64,000 bases of DNA from assembly GCA_023664665.1 (NCBI GenBank), contig JAMPEY010000011.1:1-64000 (forward strand), read 5' to 3'. The notes below the pieces were generated by a model, which saw only the letters and a list, made by a program, of their open reading frames with translations, made no database searches and had not been told where the DNA came from. The position numbers were made by a program, and so were the translations under genes. The stretch's first letter is position 1, and each line of letters begins with the position of its first letter. Origin of the DNA: Lachnoclostridium sp. GTDB lineage: Bacteria; Bacillota; Clostridia; Lachnospirales; Lachnospiraceae. Positions 1 to 7,701 of this stretch are shown one piece after another.

Positions 1-53
<53 letters not shown>

Positions 54-179
54 AAATAATTATATTTTATCTTCATGATAAATTGCAACCTTTTTGTCTG
101 ATTTTTGATATCTTTTTGTATAAACGGCAACTCGAAACACATCAATTATACCTCAGGCATTCATTTATTGCAACTATCA

Positions 180-251
180 TTTTTTGAGTTTCCCCATTTT
201 TCTATGATAATAAAATGCAAAAACAGCCGCTTATGCAGGAAACTCAAAAAA
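180..251. repeat. 14-bp perfect inverted repeat around 44 bp
   Basis: The arms TTTTTTGAGTTTCC (180-193) and GGAAACTCAAAAAA (238-251) are perfect complements. Neither strand has a U-tract after the hairpin, so it does not look like an intrinsic terminator. It lies directly upstream of the putative antitoxin RNA promoter. Role unknown. Confidence 0.7.
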
Positions 252-262
252 GTAATTTATTC

Positions 263-291
263 TTGAAATAAAAACCGAAACATGATATAGT
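263..291 (+). promoter_or_regulatory. SigA-like promoter of putative antitoxin RNA
   Basis: TTGAAA (263-268), a 17-bp spacer and TATAGT (286-291). Transcription would start near 298 and run against the 3' end of the small toxin-like frame. No coding frame with a ribosome binding site follows, which fits a non-coding RNA. Confidence 0.6.
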
Positions 292-297
292 GTATAC

Positions 298-395
298 AAA
301 AGAGGAAACAACCGCCCACAAAGTGGTTGACCTCCAGATGGCTAAATAAGCCTACCTGTACGGGCAAGTAACAAGGTAGGCTTATTTATTTTCGC
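298..395 (+). ncRNA. Putative type I antitoxin RNA
   Basis: A roughly 100-nt transcript is predicted between the promoter at 263-291 and the hairpin at 344-387. It would overlap in antisense the 3' end and 3' UTR of the holin-like toxin remnant at 386-481, the tail-to-tail arrangement of TxpA/RatA-type type I toxin-antitoxin pairs. The assignment rests on layout and on the toxin-like peptide, not on a recognised RNA family. Confidence 0.5.
344..390 (+). terminator. Hairpin ending the antitoxin RNA
   Basis: A perfect 13-bp stem, AAATAAGCCTACC (344-356) with GGTAGGCTTATTT (375-387) and an 18-nt loop, is followed by a short T-rich stretch. The right arm contains part of the stop codon of the opposing toxin remnant (386-388), so the hairpin can form in both transcripts. 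Confidence 0.65.
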
Positions 396-481
396 TTGTT
401 GTTCCTATCTATGTAGGCAAGCAGCGCAATAAGAAATGTTCCGAAAAGAATTAAGCAACACGATTGTTCCTCATTAGCATT
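386..481 (-). pseudogene. Decayed holin-like type I toxin peptide
   Basis: Read on the minus strand, this frame ends in CLILFGTFLIALLAYI followed by GRNNKRK, a single hydrophobic helix with a basic tail. This is the usual C-terminal shape of the small putative holin-like toxins common in Firmicutes. No ATG, GTG or TTG lies in frame between the upstream stop (482-484) and the helix, so the 5' end appears mutated and the toxin probably inactive. The opposing antitoxin RNA unit still has its promoter and terminator hairpin. It could instead start at a non-canonical codon. Confidence 0.55.
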
Positions 482-639
482 CTAGCATATTCTTTGTTTT
501 CTGACAATTTCTTTTTTAAATTTCAGTATCTTTTATTTCCTCTGTTCTTAACAGACTAACCCATTTTTTACCGTAATTGGTATATTTTGCCTTTTTGCCG
601 ATTATACTTAACTATAACAACAAAGAAACGGAGGGGATT

Positions 640-936
640 ATGAAACTGATTTTTCATCATAATTATGAGACGCCCGATTATCTGGAAGAGGATTATACTC
701 CCGTGAATTTACAAAATTCCATAGAAAAAACCCGCAGGAATTTGGAAATTGCCTATGCGGGCTTTGATAATGCCTTAGAAGTCGATTTAATTGACAGTTA
801 TATTTATGAGATTAATTCTCTGCAAAAACGATACAAGCATCTGACAGACCTGGCAGCGGCGGAAGCCCCTGAGGAAGCGCAGCCCTTATGCCAGCATTCC
901 GCGATTCGAGCCTTGGTCAGTCATGTTTTCGGTTAG
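640..936 (+). CDS. DUF2508 (YaaL-like) small protein
   Basis: A 98-residue soluble protein resembling the DUF2508/YaaL family: its core reads as a charged helical pair (IEKTRRNLEIAYAGF, then LIDSYIYEINSLQKRY). The family has no established biochemical role. The ATG at 640 is chosen because GGAGGGG lies just upstream; an in-frame ATG at 577 lacks a binding site and would add a hydrophobic stretch atypical of the family. The C-terminal tail after about residue 80 is poorly conserved in character and overlaps the end of the convergent fliS by 51 bp. Confidence 0.7.
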   Translation: MKLIFHHNYETPDYLEEDYTPVNLQNSIEKTRRNLEIAYAGFDNALEVDLIDSYIYEINSLQKRYKHLTDLAAAEAPEEAQPLCQHSAIRALVSHVFG

Positions 937-1362
937 GGTATTCCTTCCATAAGTCAGACCGGCATAAACCGTCTGGGAATTTCCCATAACGGAGCCTTCC
1001 GTATTAAGCTTTGCAATTTCTGCATAAGCATCATGGAGGGGCTGTATAACATGCTTAATTTCATCAAGACATTTCACTTCTTTACGGATTCCGCAAACCG
1101 CCAGTCTATTAATGCAAAAAAGATATAACTGCAACAGAGCCGGAGCCGGTTCATATTCCGTATGCAGCGAATTCATTAATTCATTGATACAGCCTCTTGC
1201 TTTCCGTATGGCTTCCCGAAAAGCAAGCTTATTGTCCTGCCCGTAAGCCTCTTTGCCTTCTTCCAGATAAGCCAAGAGCATCTCATATAAAATAACCACC
1301 AGCTCTGTGGAATTTGCCTGACTGATACGAAGCGTAAACTGCTGTTTGCATTCCTTGGTCAT
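886..1362 (-). CDS. fliS: Flagellar export chaperone FliS
   Basis: FliS binds the C-terminal D0 helix of newly made flagellin in the cytoplasm and keeps it unpolymerised until export. The 158-residue product is all-helical and has the family's N-terminal layout: a flexible start, then a helix TELVVILYEMLLAYLEEG comparable to the ELIxMLYDG region of classical FliS. Identification is strengthened by position, 23 bp downstream of flagellin on the same strand, with GAGG before the ATG. It is slightly longer than the usual 120-135 residues because of a polar tail. The last 51 bp overlap the convergent DUF2508 gene. Confidence 0.8.
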   Translation of the reverse strand: MTKECKQQFTLRISQANSTELVVILYEMLLAYLEEGKEAYGQDNKLAFREAIRKARGCINELMNSLHTEYEPAPALLQLYLFCINRLAVCGIRKEVKCLDEIKHVIQPLHDAYAEIAKLNTEGSVMGNSQTVYAGLTYGRNTLTENMTDQGSNRGMLA

Positions 1363-1385
1363 ACCGATACCTCATATCCTCTTAT

Positions 1386-2492
1386 TTACTGCAAAAGCTG
1401 CAATACCTGAGACGGTCTTTCGTTGGCCTGCGCCAGCATGGAAGTTCCCGCCTGCGTCAATACCTGATTTGTGGTATACTGTATCATCTCGTCCGCCATA
1501 TCCACATCCATAATACGGGAATATGCGGCAGTCATGTTTTCGTTTGTAATGTCCAGACTGTTTACGGTGGATTCCAGACGGTTCTGGTATGCACCCAGAC
1601 GCCCGCGTATTCTGGAAACAAATTGAATGGCTCCCTTCACCTGCTCGATGCCATATTTTGCCCCGTCCGCCGTAGACACATCCAATTTTTCAATTCCCAT
1701 ATTGCGGGCAGTCATTGCCGGTATGGAAACCTCCAGCGTCTGTCCTTCATTGGCGCCAACCTGTAAACGCAGAGAACCGATATCCATAATTTCTACTTCT
1801 ACATCGGTATATGCAGCCGTCCCTGCATCCGTCATATCCAGCTGCATTTCAAATCCGTTATCGCCCTTAATGGTTAAAAGGTCATCCTTGATTTCGGTGG
1901 TATAACCCGGATTGCCGATGGGAAAATCGTTGTATCCGTCAGGCGTGGGCGCAGCAGGAACAAACTGCAGGGGATCTTTCTGTAAAGTTCCTATCTTATA
2001 CTTTCCTGCCGGCAGCTCAACGCTGCAATAGCTCACACGGATATCCGCTTCGTTACAGTATCCCTTGCGCTCAAACTCACCGTTTAACAGCTTTTGTCCG
2101 TTAAACTCCGTAGTATCGGCAACCCTGTCAATCTCTTCCTTTAATTGGGTGATTTCATCCTGAATGGTCTTCCTGTCATCCTCCCCCAGAGTTCCGGTAG
2201 AAGCTTTCACACAAAGCTCATTCATTCTCTGTAGCATATCTGCAACTTCCGTAAGCGCTCCGTCCGCAATCTCAATTACGGAAATGCCGTCATTTGCATT
2301 CTCACTTGCGGTAGAAAGACCGACAATCTGAGCGTTCATGCGCTTTGCCATAGCAAGACCCGCCGGATTATCCTTGGCATGATTGATTTTTAATCCGGAG
2401 GACAGCCTTTCCAAAGAAGCCGCCAGACGACTGTCATTATTTGCCAATGAATTGTTGGACAACATAGCTGATACATTATAATTGATTCTCAT
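1386..2492 (-). CDS. hag: Flagellin
   Basis: Filament subunit of the flagellum, 368 residues. The N-terminal D0/D1 domain is typical (MRINYNVSAML, then LERLSSGLKINHAKDNPAGLA, residues 1-140). The C-terminal D0/D1 block begins near residue 270 and ends in QAGTSMLAQANERPSQVLQLL, the family's polymerisation and FliS-binding tail. The central part (about 140-260) is a short surface-exposed domain rather than a large hypervariable insert. The start codon lies inside the last 17 bp of the upstream DUF6240 gene, suggesting coupled translation. The start is fixed by alignment to the conserved N-terminus. Confidence 0.95.
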   Translation of the reverse strand: MRINYNVSAMLSNNSLANNDSRLAASLERLSSGLKINHAKDNPAGLAMAKRMNAQIVGLSTASENANDGISVIEIADGALTEVADMLQRMNELCVKASTGTLGEDDRKTIQDEITQLKEEIDRVADTTEFNGQKLLNGEFERKGYCNEADIRVSYCSVELPAGKYKIGTLQKDPLQFVPAAPTPDGYNDFPIGNPGYTTEIKDDLLTIKGDNGFEMQLDMTDAGTAAYTDVEVEIMDIGSLRLQVGANEGQTLEVSIPAMTARNMGIEKLDVSTADGAKYGIEQVKGAIQFVSRIRGRLGAYQNRLESTVNSLDITNENMTAAYSRIMDVDMADEMIQYTTNQVLTQAGTSMLAQANERPSQVLQLLQ

Positions 2493-5400
2493 ATACTACC
2501 TCTTCTTCCCGAACTGCCTGCAAAAATACTTTTGCAATGCGATAAAGTTCTAAATTATCAGATCCGTCTGTCATTGTATCATTGGCTTCCGTTCCTATGA
2601 TATTCCCCTTGGGCGATTTGGGCAAAACATTGGCGGCATTGACTTCCCTTCTGATAATGGGCAGCGTCTCCACCCCAACATTTTGCAGATTTTCTCTTCC
2701 CTCCGAGATGTAATCACTGAATATATCGGCAGTTCGTTTCAGTTTCGTAACCTCTGATTCCGTATTTCCTGCCAAAAATCCCTGCAGCGTTCGTTTTCCT
2801 CCGGATTCACCCTTTGCTGCTTTCACGGCAAAATGCGCTTCTATCTGCTCTTCCCCGGAAAGCGCCACGCTGATATGAACGCCTCCCTTTTCTCCGCTCC
2901 CGCGCTCCATGGTGAGTCTGACCTTTGCAAGCCTCTCCCCGATATACATGGGAATGACATACTCCTCCGACGCCGAAAGCTTTCCTGCTATGGACAGCTG
3001 CTTGTGTACCATTTGAAGACTGCGGACATCAAGAAAAGTATCCGCCTGATTCACGCTTGCCTCCTCCAACTGTCCCTTCAGGTCATCCACAAACTCCCGA
3101 TAATTCTCCCGGAATACCTCTTTATCTGACAAACCGTCCAGCAGTTCTTCCGCCGTCTGCGCCAATTCCGCATTTCCTTCCTCCAACGCAGCATCAGGGG
3201 TCTTCTTAAACGGACCGGCTGCAAAAAGATTGTTGTCCGGCTGTAAAAGAGCCTGCGCCGCCAGAAGACTGCCCGCGTCGGGCGTCACCTCGCCCCTTTG
3301 CAGCAATGCTGCCGCTTCTGTATCCGTAAGCGCCGCTTCCCTGACCTGTTCTAATTCCTGTGCCAGATACTGCTCTTGCGCCTCTTTGCTATATGACACT
3401 TCTGTCATTATTTCTTTTACATCCCTTACAAATGCCTTGGATATCTGACTGTCAATGGTTTCTCCCTTTCTCACAATCTCCAGACTAAGACCAAAGGCAT
3501 CCTCCACCTTTACATCCATATGTTTAAATTTGCTGCTTCGCACTGCGGAAAGCAGATTGGCAAACTGAAGCTCTGCCTGACTGTTTATCACTGCCCCGAT
3601 TGCAGCGCCGTCCGATTTTTCAATCTGATGAATCATCCTGTACACACCGATGTAGGCATCCCTCTCCTGTGCGGTAATCTCCTTTTGGCGTTCCAATCCA
3701 TACAGAAAACGGCTGTAGCTTTCTGCACTTTCCTCATAGCTTTCCTCATTGCTGTCAAAATATTCCTGAAGCTCGTCAAAGCTCTGTTCCAAAGGGTTTA
3801 CTCCATCGCGAATCATCTTAAGGACTGACGCGGGTGTCATTTTGTTCACTACATCCCGGACCTGTCTGTCCGCAGCCATCACCCGTTCTATATTTTCCGG
3901 TGTAATCTCCATGCTGTTGTAACCCAAAATACGCACGGCGCGCCTGCTTTCCTCCACAGGACGAACGCCCAGCTCTTCGATAATGGCATCTACATTGGAA
4001 AATGCTTTGCGGATATTGTCGCCCAAATCTTTTCTGGGCGCTGTCATCAACGCTTCATAACTCTCGCTTGCCCTTTGGTAAGTCTCCTGAAGCGTCCTGC
4101 CTTCCGCGTGAAACTCCGCAAGGGTAAAAGATTCTTCCCTCCGGCTGTAGACGCCCAACATCTGAGCCGGCATATCGGGCAGTTCCCTCACCGTCTGATT
4201 GGTATTTTGGTAAAGCTGATACTTTTCCACCGCCTGCGCATCTTCAGGGAAATAGCTCTCCGCCACCTGTTTTTCCGCCTGCTTTAACGCATCTATCAAC
4301 TGCTCCATCGGCGCCGTATCAATGGAGAATCCGCTCTTTAACAGCTTCACATTCACCTCTGCGGTCATCCGCAGGCGAATCTCCTCCAACTGCCTTCTCG
4401 CCGTGATATCTCCTCCCAATTCGTTCCAAATTTCTTCCGAATGGTAATAAATATCCATCTCCGCCGCCTGCTCATAAATATTGCGGGAGTGCGCCAGATT
4501 GGCATGAATGGGATTTTTCCCTTCAGCAATGGCGGCTGCGGCTGCCTTGGCAAAAACCTCTTCTGTCACCGGAAATGTTACCTGATGCAGTTCGTTCAGG
4601 CGTTTCAAATTTTCTGCGGTGAGGGGAAGCCCCTTCTCCAACAGCCAATACGCCCTCTCTCTGTTTTCCTTGTTCCCCTCAAGCCCTGCCTTGTCAATCA
4701 CCTGATCAATCTGTTTTTGCAGACCCTGTTCCTCTGCCTCCGGTTTTTGCTGCCCGCCTTTTACTTCTTTCCCTGCGAACCGCGTCGCATTTGGCGATGC
4801 ATTCTGCGTATAATAACCCTGTATTTCCTCCGCATAATACCCTCCGGCATTCTGCGCCGTTCCCTGCTCTATGGTCTGGGCGCCGCTGCTTTCCGCCAGA
4901 TAAAAATCATAAATTTCCGGCTCCATCCCATTGTCCACCATATATTGATAAGTACCCTGTGTGGGAGCGTTCAATTCCGATGCCATATCCCATGCCTGCC
5001 CTATCTTTTCCACATTCTCCTGTGTCAAAGGCAGATTGGACTGTGCAAACTCACCGGCAACGGAACGCGCCAATGCCTCGCTTCCCACCGCCGCCGCCAG
5101 AGTTTCCATATCCAGATCATCCGTATAACCCACAATCACCTGTCCGGAACGCGCCAACTCAGCCTTTATCTTATCCACAATGGTCACTGCCTGTTCCGGA
5201 TCTATATTTTGGAAATGAAAACCTTCTTCCGAAAGCTCCTTATAATCTTCTTCAGACAAAATATTTGACATGAGTGTCATATAATTCTGCATTACATCTA
5301 CATCGATATTTCCCGCTTCCTGCTGCAAAGCACTGAAGGATTTGCCTTTTTCTTTACCGGGGACATTAAAGTTTTGTCCTACTCCCGACGAAAAATCCAC

Positions 5401-5544
5401 CTGATATGCGCCGGTCCGGCGTGCCTTTCCGTTTTGTCCTGCTTTTTCCGCATGACTTTTCCTCACATGCTGCCCTGCCTGCGGCTTTTCCGTATACTGT
5501 TTTCCTGTCTCCGCAACATCGCCTGTCTGAAAATTAATCTGCAT
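2476..5544 (-). CDS. Large DUF6240-type protein upstream of flagellin
   Basis: A 1022-residue protein that I assign tentatively to DUF6240, a family I associate with clostridial flagellar loci; no function is established. It has no signal peptide or membrane segment. It is rich in predicted helices and contains repeated modules of the form LPLTxENVEKIxxAxD / LPLTAENLKRLNELH (near residues 170 and 310), like repeats in surface or motility accessory proteins. The C-terminal 150 residues look globular. The second ATG (5544) is chosen because AGAGGA precedes it; the first (5556) has no spaced binding site. The stop overlaps the flagellin start by 17 bp, so a motility-related role is likely by context only. 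Confidence 0.65.
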   Translation of the reverse strand: MQINFQTGDVAETGKQYTEKPQAGQHVRKSHAEKAGQNGKARRTGAYQVDFSSGVGQNFNVPGKEKGKSFSALQQEAGNIDVDVMQNYMTLMSNILSEEDYKELSEEGFHFQNIDPEQAVTIVDKIKAELARSGQVIVGYTDDLDMETLAAAVGSEALARSVAGEFAQSNLPLTQENVEKIGQAWDMASELNAPTQGTYQYMVDNGMEPEIYDFYLAESSGAQTIEQGTAQNAGGYYAEEIQGYYTQNASPNATRFAGKEVKGGQQKPEAEEQGLQKQIDQVIDKAGLEGNKENRERAYWLLEKGLPLTAENLKRLNELHQVTFPVTEEVFAKAAAAAIAEGKNPIHANLAHSRNIYEQAAEMDIYYHSEEIWNELGGDITARRQLEEIRLRMTAEVNVKLLKSGFSIDTAPMEQLIDALKQAEKQVAESYFPEDAQAVEKYQLYQNTNQTVRELPDMPAQMLGVYSRREESFTLAEFHAEGRTLQETYQRASESYEALMTAPRKDLGDNIRKAFSNVDAIIEELGVRPVEESRRAVRILGYNSMEITPENIERVMAADRQVRDVVNKMTPASVLKMIRDGVNPLEQSFDELQEYFDSNEESYEESAESYSRFLYGLERQKEITAQERDAYIGVYRMIHQIEKSDGAAIGAVINSQAELQFANLLSAVRSSKFKHMDVKVEDAFGLSLEIVRKGETIDSQISKAFVRDVKEIMTEVSYSKEAQEQYLAQELEQVREAALTDTEAAALLQRGEVTPDAGSLLAAQALLQPDNNLFAAGPFKKTPDAALEEGNAELAQTAEELLDGLSDKEVFRENYREFVDDLKGQLEEASVNQADTFLDVRSLQMVHKQLSIAGKLSASEEYVIPMYIGERLAKVRLTMERGSGEKGGVHISVALSGEEQIEAHFAVKAAKGESGGKRTLQGFLAGNTESEVTKLKRTADIFSDYISEGRENLQNVGVETLPIIRREVNAANVLPKSPKGNIIGTEANDTMTDGSDNLELYRIAKVFLQAVREEEVVYENQL

Positions 5545-5699
5545 ATTTCCTCTCATTCCACCGCGCAGACGGCATTTTTATCCATAGGAGCTCCGGAATA
5601 CATAGCATCATAAAGTTTTCCGTTTCTGCGCAGCTTTCGCTTGACCTTGTTTTGATACTTATTTTTTATTTCGGTTTACTTTTTCTTTTTCTTTACCCC

Positions 5700-5740
5700 A
5701 AAAACGGCTGCCCAAACCGACATTGCAGTTTGTGCAGCCG
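5700..5740 (-). terminator. Intrinsic terminator after glgB
   Basis: On the minus strand CGGCTGC pairs with GCAGCCG (5734-5740 with 5705-5711), with an inner CAAAC/GTTTG stem, followed by TTTTT. It lies 27 bp past the glgB stop codon and separates glgB from the flagellar genes. Confidence 0.85.
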
Positions 5741-5766
5741 CACATTTTACATATTTCCTGCGGTTT

Positions 5767-7695
5767 TTAGAAAACAAATACCGCAGCGCTGTAAGGGGGC
5801 ATATCAAAAGTAAGGGAATATTCCTGATTACAGCAAGGCTCCTTCTTTGCCGTCAGCTCATGGGGAATCGGAGTGCCAAATCCGCCGAATCTCTCCTCGT
5901 CGCTGTTTAACAAGAGCTTATACTTTTTCTTCTTGGGCACGGGAACCTTATAGTTTTCCCATTTAATGGGAGTCATATTTAATACGAATAAAAGGTTGTT
6001 CTTGCCGTTTTGCGCCTTGCGGACAAAGGAATACACGCTTCTGTCCTTATCATCGGCGTTCATCCACTCAAAGCCGTTCCAGCTGTCATCTATCTCATAC
6101 ATGGCCGGATACTTACGGTAGAGTGTCAGCAGTTCCTTCATATAATCATGCATGCCGAGATTATTTTTCTCCCCCAGCAGGAACCAGTCCAGCTCTCTTT
6201 CCTCGCTCCACTCACGTTCCTGCCCAAAGTCCTGTCCCATAAACAGAAGCTTCTTGCCGCAGTGTCCAAACATATAGGTATATCCCGTGCGCAGATTTGC
6301 ATATTTGTCCACAGTATAACCGGGCATTTTATTCACCATGGAACATTTCAGATGGACTACCTCATCATGGGACAGCGGCAGAATATAATTTTCGCTCTCG
6401 TTATAGGTCATGGCAAAAGTCATGGCATAATGATTTCCCTTGCGGTATATGGGATCTAACTTCATATACTCGCAGAAATCATGCATCCAGCCCATGTTCC
6501 ACTTGAAAGAAAATCCCAATCCGTCCGTACCGATATCGCTTGTCACATTGGGCCATGCGGTGGATTCTTCCGCAATGGTTAAAAATCCGGGATAGGTACC
6601 CCGCACCACGGAATTCATATGCTTGAAAAATTCAATGGCGTCCAGATTCTGATTCCCCCCGAATTTGTTGGGCACCCATTGTCCGTCCCTCTTTCCGTAA
6701 TCCAGATACAGCATGGATGCCACTGCGTCCACACGAATGCCGTCCACATGGAATTCCCGCAGCCAATACAGCACATTGGCAATCAGGAAATTTTTCACCT
6801 CAGGCTTTTCAAAATTAAATATTTTGGTGCCCCAATCGGGATGCTCTCCCTTTCTGGGGTCGGGATGCTCAAAAATACATTGTCCGTCAAATTTTGCCAG
6901 TCCGTGGGCGTCCGTGGCAAAATGCGCCGGCACCCAGTCCAGAATCACGCCTACCCCCGCCTTATGCAGCTCATTTACCAGATACATAAAGTCCTTGGGG
7001 GTGCCGTAACGGGAAGTGGGGGCATAATAACCCGTGACCTGATATCCCCAGGAGCCGTCAAAGGGATGTTCCGCAATTCCCATCAGCTCTATATGGGTAT
7101 ATTTCATTTCTTTCATATATTCCACAATCTTAGCGGCAAATTCGCGGTAATTATAAAACCCTTCCGCCGTACCGTTATTGGGATGCTTCATAAAAGAACC
7201 GATATGGCATTCGTAAATTGCCATAGGCTCCTTCTTTAAATCCGCAATATTCTTTTTATCACGCTCTGCAATCCACTTGTCATCCTTCCACTCAAATCCC
7301 GACAAGTCTGTCACAATTGATGCGGTGCCGGGACGGTATTCCGCATAGTTCGCAAAGGGATCTGCTTTATAAAGCCTGCTGCCGTCCTCCGCGGTAATGA
7401 GGAATTTGTACATTTCTCCTTCTCCCACACCCGGAACAAACAATTTCCAGATGCCCACTCCCTGCAAACGCTCCATGGGATGGGATTCTTCATTCCATCC
7501 GTTAAAAGAACCGATAATATGTACCGCCTGGGCATTGGGCGCCCATACTGCGAAATAGGTTCCTTCCTCCCCGTTTTCTTCCGACAGGTGCGCTCCCAGC
7601 TTCTTATAAATATCATAATGCGTACCCTGCCCAAATACATATTGATCCGCATCGGAGATAAATACCGTTTCCCTCTTTGGAGATGCCTGCTTCAT
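5767..7695 (-). CDS. glgB: 1,4-alpha-glucan branching enzyme
   Basis: Makes alpha-1,6 branches in glycogen by cutting and transferring alpha-1,4-glucan chains. The 642-residue protein has an N-terminal CBM48 domain (GTYFAVWAPNAQAVHIIGSFN, about 45-140), a GH13 TIM barrel and a C-terminal beta domain. Catalytic motifs are visible: VDGIRVDAV (nucleophile Asp), LTIAEEST (acid/base Glu) and LPLSHDEVVH (transition-state Asp). Length fits the family. It follows the TPR/AAA-like gene by 6 bp, so the two are probably co-transcribed, and no other glycogen genes are in the window. A strong terminator follows. Confidence 0.96.
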   Translation of the reverse strand: MKQASPKRETVFISDADQYVFGQGTHYDIYKKLGAHLSEENGEEGTYFAVWAPNAQAVHIIGSFNGWNEESHPMERLQGVGIWKLFVPGVGEGEMYKFLITAEDGSRLYKADPFANYAEYRPGTASIVTDLSGFEWKDDKWIAERDKKNIADLKKEPMAIYECHIGSFMKHPNNGTAEGFYNYREFAAKIVEYMKEMKYTHIELMGIAEHPFDGSWGYQVTGYYAPTSRYGTPKDFMYLVNELHKAGVGVILDWVPAHFATDAHGLAKFDGQCIFEHPDPRKGEHPDWGTKIFNFEKPEVKNFLIANVLYWLREFHVDGIRVDAVASMLYLDYGKRDGQWVPNKFGGNQNLDAIEFFKHMNSVVRGTYPGFLTIAEESTAWPNVTSDIGTDGLGFSFKWNMGWMHDFCEYMKLDPIYRKGNHYAMTFAMTYNESENYILPLSHDEVVHLKCSMVNKMPGYTVDKYANLRTGYTYMFGHCGKKLLFMGQDFGQEREWSEERELDWFLLGEKNNLGMHDYMKELLTLYRKYPAMYEIDDSWNGFEWMNADDKDRSVYSFVRKAQNGKNNLLFVLNMTPIKWENYKVPVPKKKKYKLLLNSDEERFGGFGTPIPHELTAKKEPCCNQEYSLTFDMPPYSAAVFVF

Positions 7696-7701
7696 AGTTG
7701 C

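Noticed and set aside
4441..5268. 275-codon plus-strand frame opposite the DUF6240 gene
   Set aside because: Antisense shadow of a well supported gene, without a ribosome binding site.
5553..5670. Minus-strand frame reading KVKRKLRRNGKLYDAMY then SGAPMDKNAVCAVE directly upstream of the DUF6240 gene
   Set aside because: It looks protein-like and ends just before the next binding site, but no start codon with a binding site is present; it may be a gene remnant. Not listed as a gene.
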